Positions 26,205 to 34,354 of a stretch of 64,000 nucleotides of DNA are shown here, in pieces. The stretch is from Georgenia_A wangjunii (lineage in GTDB: Bacteria > Actinomycetota > Actinomycetes > Actinomycetales > Actinomycetaceae). The DNA is taken from NCBI RefSeq assembly GCF_036421915.1, contig NZ_JAZGOM010000001.1; one strand, given 5' to 3'. Both the position numbers and the translations under genes were made by a program. Position 1 is the stretch's first letter, and every line of letters begins with the position of its first letter. A model generated the notes under the pieces. The model was not told the DNA's origin and did not search any database. It saw nothing but the letters and a program-made list of their open reading frames with translations.

Positions 26205-26759
26205 CTAGAAGGGGGGCTCGTCGCCGAACGAGCTCGCCCCGCCTGTCGCCCACGGGTCGTCCGCCTGGCCACCGGCCGGCTGGCTGGCGTTGCCGCCACC
26301 GAAGCCGCCCTGGTTGCCGCCGCCGAACCCGCCGCCCTGGCCGCCGCCCTGGTTGCCGCCGCCACCGCCGAAGCCGCCACCGCCGCCGCCGCCGCGCTGG
26401 GTGCGCGTGACCTTGGCCGTCGCGTAGCGCAGCGAGGGAGCCACCTCGTCGACCTGCATCTCGACCACCGTGCGCTTCTCGCCCTCACGGGTCTCGAAGG
26501 AACGCTGGACGAGCCGGCCCTGGACGAGGACACGCATGCCCTTGCTCAGCGACTCCGCCACGTTCTCCGCAGCCTCGCGCCAGACGGAGCAGCGCATGAA
26601 CAGCGTCTCGCCGTCCTTCCACTCGTTGCTCTGGCGGTCGAAGGTGCGCGGCGTGGAGGCCACGGTGAAGCTCGCCACGGCAGCCCCGGAGGGGGTGAAC
26701 CGCAGCTCGGGGTCCGCCGTGAGGTTACCTACGACGGTGATGACGGTCTCGCCTGCCAT
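26205..26759 (-). CDS. ssb: Single-stranded DNA-binding protein
   Basis: A 184-residue SSB. The OB-fold covers about residues 1-110 (MAGETVITVVGNLTADPELRF..., FTVASTPR, CSVWREAAENVAESLSKGMRVLVQGRL). A Gly/Gln-rich flexible tail (about 120-165) follows, and the acidic protein-interaction tip GDEPPF ends it. It coats ssDNA and recruits replication and repair proteins. It lies between rpsF and rpsR as in most bacteria. Confidence 0.97.
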   Translation of the reverse strand: MAGETVITVVGNLTADPELRFTPSGAAVASFTVASTPRTFDRQSNEWKDGETLFMRCSVWREAAENVAESLSKGMRVLVQGRLVQRSFETREGEKRTVVEMQVDEVAPSLRYATAKVTRTQRGGGGGGGFGGGGGNQGGGQGGGFGGGNQGGFGGGNASQPAGGQADDPWATGGASSFGDEPPF

Positions 26760-26821
26760 GACGTTCTCCCTGGATCAGGTTGCCGGGGCCGGTGCGTACG
26801 GCCCCGCTGGGCGAAGGATGC

Positions 26822-27112
26822 TCAGTGAGCGTCGGGGCGCATGAGCTTCGTGCGCAGGATGGCCTCGTTGAGGCCGAGCTGGCGGTCGAGCTCCTGAGCG
26901 AGCGCGGGCGTCGTCGTCATGTTGACGACGGCGTAGATGCCCTCGGAACGCTTGCTGATCTCGTAGGCAAGACGGCGCTTGCCCCAGATGTCGACCTTCT
27001 CCACGCTGCCGCCGTCTCCACGGACGACCTGCAGGAGCTTGTCGAGTGACGGGGCGACGGTGCGCTCGTCGACCTCCGGGTCGAGGATGATCATCAGTTC
27101 GTACTGACGCAT
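26822..27112 (-). CDS. rpsF: 30S ribosomal protein S6
   Basis: A 96-residue protein of the 30S platform: MRQYELMIILDPEVDERTV, WGKRRLAYEISKRSEGIYAVV and the LNEAILRTKLMR C-terminal strand. First gene of the operon. GAGGAGG lies upstream of the ATG at a spacing of about 11 bases. A 7-bp-stem hairpin precedes the Shine-Dalgarno and may be a leader regulatory element. Confidence 0.97.
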   Translation of the reverse strand: MRQYELMIILDPEVDERTVAPSLDKLLQVVRGDGGSVEKVDIWGKRRLAYEISKRSEGIYAVVNMTTTPALAQELDRQLGLNEAILRTKLMRPDAH

Positions 27113-27142
27113 GCTGAGTACCCACCTCCTCTGGACTTGGCG

Positions 27143-27161
27143 GTCACGGTCTCTCCGTGAC
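27143..27161 (-). promoter_or_regulatory. Leader hairpin of the rpsF operon
   Basis: On the mRNA strand GTCACGG, AGAGA, CCGTGAC forms a perfect 7-bp stem with a five-base loop, about 30 bases upstream of the rpsF start. S6-S18 complexes bind rpsF leaders in many bacteria, and a structured leader here would fit that autoregulation. The known consensus could not be checked. Confidence 0.35.
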
Positions 27162-27300
27162 AGGAGGGTGCTGCGTTACGTCGGCCGCGCGGTGCGCACA
27201 GGTGCACGCATGCCACGGCCAGCGGTCAAGGCTACCGCAGGTGCGCCGACGAACCGACCGCCGCCGCGACGCTGTGGGCAAACGCACCGCAGCGCCCGCG

Positions 27301-29709
27301 CTAGCCGTCCCGACCGCCCCCGGCACCCGCCCCCGACCCGGCGCCGCCGGTCGGAGCGGTGGTGGGCTGCGGCGGCGGCGGCGCCTGCGTCGGCTGCGGC
27401 GGCCGGGTGGGTGCGGGCTCCTGGGTGGGCTCCGGTTCCGGCTCGGGCTCGGGCTCGGGCTCCGGCGGGGGTCCGCTCGAGACGACGACGCTCACGCTCG
27501 CCCCCTCGCGCACCTCGCTGCCGCCGCCGGGATCCGTCCCCAGCACAGTGCCCCGGGGGGAGTCCGACTCCTGCTCCGTCACCGTGGCCGCCAGCCCCGC
27601 CTCGCTGATCGTCGCGACAGCGCTCGCCTGGTCGAGCCCGACGACGTCGGGCACGACGACCGTCGCCGGCTCCTGGGTCTGCCGCTCCTGGGTCCGCTCG
27701 GGCTGCGGCGCGCGCGTGGGACGCTCGGGCTCGGGGCGTTCGGGGAGCTCCTCGACCTCCATCCCCTCGGTCGCGGCGATCATGTAGTCGCGCCAGATCG
27801 TCGTGGGGTAGGTCGAACCGGTGATGTTGTCGTACTCGCCGAAGGGTGTGAGCGTCTCCTCGGTGCCGTCCTCACCCACCTGGTACATGGCGACGACGGT
27901 CGTCAGCTGCGGGACGAACCCGGCGAACCAGGCCGAGCGCGCCTCGTTCGACGTGCCGGTCTTGCCGGCCGCGGGTCGGCCGAGGTCGAGGGCACGGACG
28001 CCCGTCCCCTCTTCGATGACGCTGCGCATGGCGAACGTCGCGTTGGCGATGACGTCGGGCTCGAAGACCTCCTCGCCCGCTGAGCCACCGGTGTAGACGA
28101 CCTCCCCCGTGGCGCTGCGTACCTCGGCGACGATGTAGGGGTCGTGCCGCACGCCCTCCGCGGCGAACGTCGCGAACGCCCGCGCGAGGTCGATGGGATG
28201 GGGCGAGGCCGAGCCGAGCACGTTCGACGGCACCGGCTCGAGACCGATGGTGTCCTCCGGGATACCCGCGCGGACCGCGGCGTCCATCGTCAGCTCCGGC
28301 CCGACCTCGACGTTGAGCTGCGCGTACGTCGTGTTGACCGACTGCTCGGTGGCCTCGATGAGGTTGATCCGTCCCCGGTTGAACGCGTCGTAGTTGTTGA
28401 CCGGGGCATCGAACCCCTCGATCTCCATCGGGGTGTAGCTCGTGTACCGGTCCTCGAGGGTGACGCCGTTCTCGAGCGCCGCGACGAGCGTGAAGGGCTT
28501 GAACGTCGACCCTGCCTGGGCGACGTCCTGCGTGGCCGCGTTGCGCGACTGGGAGACGAAGTCCGGCCCGCCGTAGAGAGAGACGACAGCGCCGCTGTCC
28601 GAGGCGAGGGAGACGAGCGCGACCCGGTTGTTCTCCGGGCGGTCCTCCGGCAGGGCGTCGACGGCCGCGACCGCCGCGTCCTGGGAGCGCTGGTCGATCG
28701 TCGTCGTGATCTGCAGGCCGAGGGTGTCGAGCTCCTCCTCGGTCATCTCGGCGTCCGAGACGAGCTCCGTGCGGACCATGTCGAGGAGGTAGCCGTTCGG
28801 CCCGGCGTACGTGTTCGAGCGCGTGTACTCGACCGCCTCGGGGAACACCTGCGCGTCGCGCTCCTCCTGGGTGATCCACTCGTCGCGGACCATGAAGTCG
28901 AGGACGCGGTTCCACCGGTCCTCCGCGCGCTCGGCGTCGACGCGCGGGTCCCAGTTGTTGGGGGAGGGGATGATGCCCGCGAGGAGGGCGGACTCGGCCA
29001 GCGTGAGGTCCGCCGCGGACTTGCCGAAGTACTGCTCGGCGGCGGTCTCGATGCCGTACGCGCCGCGGCCGAAGTAGATCGTGTTGAGGTAGTTCTCCAG
29101 GATCGTGTCCTTGGACTCCTCGCGGTCGATCTTGAGCGCGAGGATGGCCTCCTGGAGCTTGCCGGCGTAGCTCGTCGTCGTACCGAGGAAGTACCGCTCG
29201 ACGTACTGCTGGGTGAGGGTGGAGCCGCCCTGGGTCGCGTTGCCGCGCACGTTGTTCCAGAACGCGCGGGCGATCCCGACGGGGTCGATGCCGACGTTCT
29301 CGTAGAAGCGCCGGTCCTCCGACGCGACGACGGCGTGACCGACGTGCTCGGGGAGCGAGGAGAGCGGCACGATCTCGCGGTCGTACTCGGCGAAGCTGCC
29401 CATCTCGGTCTCGCCGTCGGCGAAGTACACGGTCGTGCCCTGCGCCTGGGCGAAGTCGCCCGGCTCGGGGATGTCGGTGGTGACGTAGGCAGCCGCGAAG
29501 AGCCCGACGACGATCGCGACGCCGGTGACCGCCGTCGCCAGGACGATCCGCCAGCTCGGGAGCCAGCGATGGACAGGCCCCTTCCCCGGGCGCGGGTAGT
29601 TCCAGCGGCGCTTCTTGGCACCGCCGGGCCCGCTCGCTCCGCGACGGGACGCGCGGCCGCCGCCTGGGGACGGCGCCCGCCGCGAGCCCTGCTGGTTCTT
29701 CGCTGCCAC
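27301..29709 (-). CDS. Bifunctional penicillin-binding protein (GT51 transglycosylase, transpeptidase, PASTA)
   Basis: An 802-residue class A PBP that polymerises and cross-links peptidoglycan. A basic cytoplasmic N terminus is followed by one membrane segment (IVLATAVTGVAIVVGLFAAAYV, about 54-75). The GT51 domain has EDRRFYENVGIDPVGIARA near 131 with the catalytic Glu, and GGSTLTQQYVERYFLG. The transpeptidase has STFK near 402, SVN near 460 and KTGTS near 586. One PASTA domain (VVVPDVVGLDQASAVATISEAG) lies near 712, then a Pro/Glu/Gln-rich tail ending Gly-rich. GTG 29709 has AAGGA about nine bases upstream; the frame extends further upstream but without family sequence. Confidence 0.93.
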   Translation of the reverse strand: MAAKNQQGSRRAPSPGGGRASRRGASGPGGAKKRRWNYPRPGKGPVHRWLPSWRIVLATAVTGVAIVVGLFAAAYVTTDIPEPGDFAQAQGTTVYFADGETEMGSFAEYDREIVPLSSLPEHVGHAVVASEDRRFYENVGIDPVGIARAFWNNVRGNATQGGSTLTQQYVERYFLGTTTSYAGKLQEAILALKIDREESKDTILENYLNTIYFGRGAYGIETAAEQYFGKSAADLTLAESALLAGIIPSPNNWDPRVDAERAEDRWNRVLDFMVRDEWITQEERDAQVFPEAVEYTRSNTYAGPNGYLLDMVRTELVSDAEMTEEELDTLGLQITTTIDQRSQDAAVAAVDALPEDRPENNRVALVSLASDSGAVVSLYGGPDFVSQSRNAATQDVAQAGSTFKPFTLVAALENGVTLEDRYTSYTPMEIEGFDAPVNNYDAFNRGRINLIEATEQSVNTTYAQLNVEVGPELTMDAAVRAGIPEDTIGLEPVPSNVLGSASPHPIDLARAFATFAAEGVRHDPYIVAEVRSATGEVVYTGGSAGEEVFEPDVIANATFAMRSVIEEGTGVRALDLGRPAAGKTGTSNEARSAWFAGFVPQLTTVVAMYQVGEDGTEETLTPFGEYDNITGSTYPTTIWRDYMIAATEGMEVEELPERPEPERPTRAPQPERTQERQTQEPATVVVPDVVGLDQASAVATISEAGLAATVTEQESDSPRGTVLGTDPGGGSEVREGASVSVVVSSGPPPEPEPEPEPEPEPTQEPAPTRPPQPTQAPPPPQPTTAPTGGAGSGAGAGGGRDG

Positions 29710-29892
29710 GCCAACACGTCCTTCTGCCGGGGATAGGTCCACCGGGCCGCCGGGGTTCGCGGGTGCACCGCAAGCCTGGAGCCGGTCCTCAGTATGCGGC
29801 AGGCGCCTGGGCGGTGCTCGTGAGCGTCCCCGGGGGCCAGGGGCCGCACCGCGCGGCGCACCGCGGCGAGACCCGCACCCTGTAGTGTGTCG

Positions 29893-29915
29893 CGATATAT
29901 CGGGCCGATATATCG
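29893..29915. promoter_or_regulatory. Nested palindromic operator of the PadR-ino1 operon
   Basis: CGATATATCGG, G, CCGATATATCG: two perfect 11-bp arms around a single base. Each CGATATATCG half is itself a palindrome, so two dimers or one tetramer could bind. It lies 13 bases upstream of the PadR start, just after a TAGTGT -10-like box (29883). AT-rich TATA cores are typical of PadR operators. Confidence 0.8.
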
Positions 29916-29928
29916 AGGGGGATGCAGG

Positions 29929-30573
29929 GTGGGAAGTCGCGCGGACGTCCTCGAGCTCGCCATCCTCGGCCGGCTCAGCGCCGCCCCCATGCACGGGTAC
30001 GAGCTGCGCAAGCAGCTCGGGGCCAGCCTCGGGGCGGTGCGGACCCTGTCCTACGGATCGCTCTACCCGGCACTGCGTCGACTCACCGACGCGGGGTACA
30101 TCGCGGAGTCGGCGACGGCGGAGCCTCCCCACGCCCTCGCCGGCAGGCGCGGGCGGATCGTCTACCAGCTGACGGCGAAGGGCAGGGAGCACCTCGCTCG
30201 CGCGCTGGCCAGGGCCGAGCCGAGCGCGTGGGAGGACGAGGCGTTCACCGTGCGCTTCACCCTCTTCTCCACGACCGACGCCCGCACCCGGCTGAGCATC
30301 CTCGAGGGGCGTCGCGCCCGGATGGTCGAGCGCCTCGAGCTCCTGCGCTCCTCGTTCCACCACACCCGCGAGCGCATGGACGCCTACACCACGGAGCTTG
30401 CCCGGCACGGCCTCGAGCAGGCCGAGCGGGAGGTCGCGTGGCTGGAGGACCTCATCGACACCGAGCGCGGCACCCGCGGCGCTCTCGACCTCCGGGCGGC
30501 ACCGCAGCCGTCCGGGCACCGCACCCAGGACGCCCCCGGCGTCCAGACCACCACCACCAAGGAGAACGAATGA
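29929..30573 (+). CDS. PadR family transcriptional regulator
   Basis: A 214-residue regulator. The N-terminal PadR winged helix covers about 1-85 (DVLELAILGRLSAAPMHGYELRKQL, YGSLYPALRRLTDAGYI, YQLTAKGREHL). The C-terminal part (about 95-180) is a helical dimerisation domain of the VirulenceR type. GTG 29929 chosen for the GAGGGGG Shine-Dalgarno; the operator lies immediately upstream. Its stop overlaps the inositol-phosphate synthase ATG, so it most likely represses itself and that gene. Confidence 0.9.
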   Translation: MGSRADVLELAILGRLSAAPMHGYELRKQLGASLGAVRTLSYGSLYPALRRLTDAGYIAESATAEPPHALAGRRGRIVYQLTAKGREHLARALARAEPSAWEDEAFTVRFTLFSTTDARTRLSILEGRRARMVERLELLRSSFHHTRERMDAYTTELARHGLEQAEREVAWLEDLIDTERGTRGALDLRAAPQPSGHRTQDAPGVQTTTTKENE

Positions 30574-31649
30574 GCTCGATCCGCGTAGCGATCGTGGGCG
30601 TCGGCAACTGCGCGTCGTCGCTCGTCCAGGGCGTGACCTTCTACGCCGACGCCGACCCGTCCGGCACGGTCCCCGGTCTCATGCACGTCATGTTCGGCGA
30701 GTACCACGTGCGCGACGTCGAGTTCGTCGCCGCCTTCGACGTCGACGCCAAGAAGGTCGGCAAGGACCTCTCCGAGGCCATCGGCGCCAGCGAGAACAAC
30801 ACGATCAAGCTGTGCGACGTGCCCGAGCTGGGCGTGCCCGTCCAGCGGGGACCGACGCTCGACGGGCTCGGCAAGTACTACTCCGAGACGATCACCGAGG
30901 CGGACGCCGAGGCGGTCGACGTCGTGGCAGCGCTCAAGGACGCCCGCGCCGACGTGCTCGTCTGCTACCTCCCCGTCGGCTCCGAGGACGCGGCGCGGCA
31001 CTACGCCCAGTGCGCCATCGACGCGGGCGTCGCGTTCGTCAACGCCCTGCCCGTCTTCATCGCCGGCACGAAGGAGTGGGCCGACAAGTTCACCGCCGCC
31101 GGGGTCCCCATCGTCGGTGACGACATCAAGTCGCAGGTGGGCGCGACGATCACGCACCGGGTGCTCGCGAAGCTCTTCGAGGACCGCGGCGTCGTCCTCG
31201 ACCGCACGTACCAGCTCAACGTCGGCGGCAACATGGACTTCAAGAACATGCTCGAGCGCGACCGTCTCGAGTCCAAGAAGATCTCCAAGACCCAGGCCGT
31301 GACGTCGAACGTCCAGCACGACCTCGGCGCGCGCAACGTCCACATCGGCCCGAGCGACTACGTCCAGTGGCTCGACGACCGCAAGTGGGCCTACGTGCGC
31401 CTCGAGGGCCGCGCCTTCGGTGAGGTCCCGCTCAACCTCGAGTACAAGCTCGAGGTCTGGGACTCGCCGAACTCCGCGGGCATCATCATCGACGCGATCC
31501 GCGCGGCGAAGATCGCCCTCGACCGCGGCGTCGGCGGCCCGCTCCTCGCGGCCTCGAGCTACTTCATGAAGTCCCCGCCCGAGCAGCGCGCCGACGACGA
31601 CGCGCGCGCCGACGTCGAGGCGTTCATCCGGGGCGAGCTCGAGCGCTGA
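30570..31649 (+). CDS. ino1: Inositol-3-phosphate synthase
   Basis: A 359-residue NAD-dependent enzyme converting glucose 6-phosphate to inositol 3-phosphate, the entry to mycothiol and phosphatidylinositol in actinobacteria. It has the N-terminal Rossmann motif VAIVGVGNCASSLVQG, CYLPVGSEDAARHYAQ, the DDIKSQVGATITHRVLA core and LNVGGNMDFKNML. AAGGAG precedes the ATG, which overlaps the PadR stop (ATGA). A strong hairpin follows 70 bases after the stop. Confidence 0.95.
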   Translation: MSSIRVAIVGVGNCASSLVQGVTFYADADPSGTVPGLMHVMFGEYHVRDVEFVAAFDVDAKKVGKDLSEAIGASENNTIKLCDVPELGVPVQRGPTLDGLGKYYSETITEADAEAVDVVAALKDARADVLVCYLPVGSEDAARHYAQCAIDAGVAFVNALPVFIAGTKEWADKFTAAGVPIVGDDIKSQVGATITHRVLAKLFEDRGVVLDRTYQLNVGGNMDFKNMLERDRLESKKISKTQAVTSNVQHDLGARNVHIGPSDYVQWLDDRKWAYVRLEGRAFGEVPLNLEYKLEVWDSPNSAGIIIDAIRAAKIALDRGVGGPLLAASSYFMKSPPEQRADDDARADVEAFIRGELER

Positions 31650-31719
31650 CCCGCCCACCTCACCGCGCGCCGCTCGCGGCTCCCCGAGCCCCGGGCCAGC
31701 CGCCACGGGCAGCCGCGGC

Positions 31720-31766
31720 CTGTGCTGAGGATCCGTCAGGACGTGCCTGACGGATCCTCAGCACAG
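31720..31766. terminator. Long perfect hairpin after ino1
   Basis: Two perfectly complementary 21-bp arms (31720-31740 and 31746-31766, both containing GGATCC) around the loop ACGTG. It lies 70 bases past the ino1 stop and about 125 bases before the MFS start. Position fits a terminator of the PadR-ino1 operon. It has no T-run. The stem is longer and more perfect than needed. Confidence 0.75.
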
Positions 31767-31891
31767 TCGTCGGCGCAGGTGAGGGGCGGTAGGGCCAGCG
31801 GTCCCCGCACCGCGGCGGGCCGGGGCCCGGCGAGTGTCGGATAGCCTGCACCGGTGCCGCCCCTCGCCCAGTCCGCCGCGGTGAACGCCGC

Positions 31892-33211
31892 ATGAGCGTG
31901 CTGGGGGACCTGCGCACCGTCGCCGTCCACAGCGGCTTCCGCAAGCTCTTCGCCGTCCGCCTCGTCTCCCAGTGCGGGGACGGGATGTTCCAGGTCGGCC
32001 TCGCCACCCTCTTCTTCTTCTCACCCCAGAACATGGCGACGGCGGCCGGTGTGGCGACGGCCTTCGCCGTCCTGCTCCTCCCGTTCACCGTCGTCGGTCC
32101 CTTCGCGGGCCCGCTGCTCGACCGGTGGCGCCGCCGGCAGGTGCTCCTCGTCGGCAACGCCGTCCGCGTGCTGCTCGCGCTCGCCCTCGCGGTCCTCATC
32201 GCCACCGCCGGCGTCGGCCCCGCGGTGTACGTCCTCGCGCTCGTCACCCTCGGCATCAACCGGTTCCTCCTCGCCGCGCTCTCCGCGGGGCTCCCGCGCG
32301 TGGTCCCCCGCGACCAGCTCCTCATGGCCAACGCCATCACCCCGACGCTCGGAGCGGTCTCCGCCGTCATCGGCGCCGCGCTCGGGTTCCTCATCGGAGC
32401 GCTCGGCCCCGACGGCGCGGTCGGCGACTCAGCCGCCCTCACCGCCGCGGCCCTCCTCTTCGCCGGTGCCTCGGCGCTCGCCCTGCGCCTCGGGCGGGAC
32501 CAGCTCGGCCCGGAGCCCACGCAGGTCGCCTCCTCGCTCCGGGCGGACGTCCGCGCCACGGTCGCGGACATGGCGGCCGGCGCCCGCTACCTCGTGGCCC
32601 GCGGCACCCCCGGGCACGCCCTCGCGGCCATGGCCACGCACCGCTTCTTCTACGGCATCAACTTCATCGCGCTCATCCTCATCTCGCGCAACCTCCTCGC
32701 CGACCCGACCGACGCGGCCGCCGGGCTCGCCACCTTCGCCGTGCTCACCGGCGTCTCCTTCGCCGGGAACGGCGCCGCGATCGTCCTCACCCCGATCGCC
32801 CACGAGCGGATGCGCCCCTCGACGTGGGTCGTCCTGTGCCTCGGCATCGGCGCGCTCAGCCAGGCGCTGCTGGTCCTCACCCCGGCCCGCGGCGTCGTCA
32901 TGGCCTCGGCCGTCCTGCTCGGGCTCAGCGTCCAGGGCGCCAAGATCGCCGTCGACACGATCGTCCAGCGCGACACCGACGACGCCTTCCGCGGGCGCGC
33001 CTTCGCCCTGTACGACGTCATGTACAACGCCGCCTTCGCGGGCGCGGCGGCCCTCGCCGCCGTCGTCCTGCCGGACACCGGCTGGTCGCGCCTCGCCTTC
33101 GCCGGCCTCGCGCTCGCCTACGTCGTCCTCGCCCTCGCCTACCGCGCCGGCTCCGTCCGCCTCGGGTACGACCCCCGGCCCGTCCTCGAGCGTGAGCGGC
33201 ACGCCACCTGA
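31892..33211 (+). CDS. Major facilitator superfamily transporter
   Basis: A 439-residue, 12-segment secondary transporter. The N-terminal half includes FRKLFAVRLVSQCGDGMFQVGLA and the MFS loop 2-3 motif region GPLLDRWRRRQVLLVGN near residues 71-87. The central loop is hydrophilic (LGRDQLGPEPTQ). Similarity is to the actinobacterial drug-efflux-like MFS of the MFS_3 type. Substrate unknown. No Shine-Dalgarno is obvious before the ATG. It stands alone between the ino1 terminator and the carbonic anhydrase gene. Confidence 0.85.
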   Translation: MSVLGDLRTVAVHSGFRKLFAVRLVSQCGDGMFQVGLATLFFFSPQNMATAAGVATAFAVLLLPFTVVGPFAGPLLDRWRRRQVLLVGNAVRVLLALALAVLIATAGVGPAVYVLALVTLGINRFLLAALSAGLPRVVPRDQLLMANAITPTLGAVSAVIGAALGFLIGALGPDGAVGDSAALTAAALLFAGASALALRLGRDQLGPEPTQVASSLRADVRATVADMAAGARYLVARGTPGHALAAMATHRFFYGINFIALILISRNLLADPTDAAAGLATFAVLTGVSFAGNGAAIVLTPIAHERMRPSTWVVLCLGIGALSQALLVLTPARGVVMASAVLLGLSVQGAKIAVDTIVQRDTDDAFRGRAFALYDVMYNAAFAGAAALAAVVLPDTGWSRLAFAGLALAYVVLALAYRAGSVRLGYDPRPVLERERHAT

Positions 33212-33388
33212 CCCGAGGCGTAGCCAACCCACCCTGTGGTGGAGGGTGAGGCCGGTGAGGTCACGCGTTCCGCACCGCCTCTCTAGTCGTACGGCACCTC
33301 TGCAAGATCACCAGGAATGAGGCGGTGACGCTGCTCGGATGGTGACCCGGGGGGAGCCGCCGCTGGGGGCGGCGGTAGCGTTGCGGCC

Positions 33389-33901
33389 GTGAACCAGCGC
33401 CCCTCGGACTCAGCCTTCACCGACCTCCTCGCCGCGAACAAGCGTTTCGCCGAGAACTTCGACCTCGCCGGGTTCGACGGCGTGGCTCGCGCCGGCGTCG
33501 CCATGGTCACGTGCATGGACTCGCGCATCGACCCGCTCGGCATGATCGGCCTCAAGCCCGGCGACGCGAAGATCCTGCGCAACCCGGGCGGCCGGGTGAC
33601 GGACCAGGTGCTCGTCGCCCTCGTCCTCGGCGTCACGCTCCTCGGGGTCGAGCGCGTCCTCGTCGTCCATCACACGCGCTGCGCCATGGCGTCCGCGAGC
33701 GAGGCCGAGCTGCACCAGCGCATCTCCACCGCGAGCGGGCTCGACGCGTCCTGGATGTCGCTCGGTGTCATCACCGACCAGCTCGAGAGCATCCGCGAGG
33801 AGGTCGCCAAGGTGCGCGCGCACCCGCTCGTCGCCCCGCACGTCACGGTCGGCGGATTCCTCTACGACGTCGACAGCGGCCTGCTCGAGCCGGTCGTCTG
33901 A
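33389..33901 (+). CDS. Beta-class carbonic anhydrase
   Basis: A 170-residue zinc enzyme interconverting CO2 and bicarbonate. It has CMDSR (zinc-ligand Cys and the Asp/Arg dyad) near residues 42-46, RNPGGRVTDQVLVAL near 64-78 and HHTRC near 93-97 supplying His and Cys ligands. Its short length and motif spacing match the Rv1284-like clade. GTG start. The 177 bp upstream hold no other gene. Confidence 0.88.
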   Translation: MNQRPSDSAFTDLLAANKRFAENFDLAGFDGVARAGVAMVTCMDSRIDPLGMIGLKPGDAKILRNPGGRVTDQVLVALVLGVTLLGVERVLVVHHTRCAMASASEAELHQRISTASGLDASWMSLGVITDQLESIREEVAKVRAHPLVAPHVTVGGFLYDVDSGLLEPVV

Positions 33902-33919
33902 GCGGGAGGCCCGTCGGCG

Positions 33920-34354
33920 CTAGACGATCTCCCACTGCGCGACGGGCCCGGGGACGACGACGAACAGCGGGTGGGTGTCCGGCGTCTCGACCCCGCGGAG
34001 GTCCGCTGCGCGCGCGGGGCTGCGGATCGCGAGCTTGGCCATGAGGTGGCCCCACTCGTGGGCGACCTGGCCGTCGCTCACCGTCAGCCGCTCCACCGCG
34101 GCCGCGCCCGGGTGCTCGACCTTGGTGGCGTCGTACCTGTACCCACGCGCCCGCGCCTCCTCCTCGACGCCGAGGAGGTATCCCCCGATCGCCGCGAGAG
34201 GCTCCGGGCACTCCTTGAAGCGCGTGAGCTGGGGGTGGTTGCGGTACCCGCGCGTCCGGCCGGCGAGGACCGCCTGGGCGAGGAGGGCCTCGCGCCAGCA
34301 GGCGGTGAGCCCCTGCCGGTCGAGGTAGCGCGGGTGGAGCGACCAGATCCTCAT
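33920..34354 (-). CDS. Pyrimidine-dimer DNA glycosylase family protein (endonuclease V-like)
   Basis: A 144-residue protein beginning MRIWSLHPRYLDRQGLTACWREALLAQAVL, then GYRNHPQLTRF and a helical IGGYLLGVEEEARARGYRYD. This is the family annotated as pyrimidine-dimer glycosylase (T4 endonuclease V-like), a UV-damage repair enzyme; activity for the actinobacterial members is inferred from the family. Its ATG overlaps the cca stop (ATGA), so it is translated with cca. A longer upstream frame is an Arg-rich shadow of cca. Confidence 0.75.
   Translation of the reverse strand: MRIWSLHPRYLDRQGLTACWREALLAQAVLAGRTRGYRNHPQLTRFKECPEPLAAIGGYLLGVEEEARARGYRYDATKVEHPGAAAVERLTVSDGQVAHEWGHLMAKLAIRSPARAADLRGVETPDTHPLFVVVPGPVAQWEIV

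Noticed and set aside
29887..29928. An upstream GTG at 29887 as PadR start
   Set aside because: It would translate through the palindromic operator and add residues not seen in PadR proteins; GTG 29929 has a proper Shine-Dalgarno.
33212..33280. Possible terminator after the MFS gene (CACC, CTGT, GGTG)
   Set aside because: Only four to five pairs form before mismatches, too weak to call.
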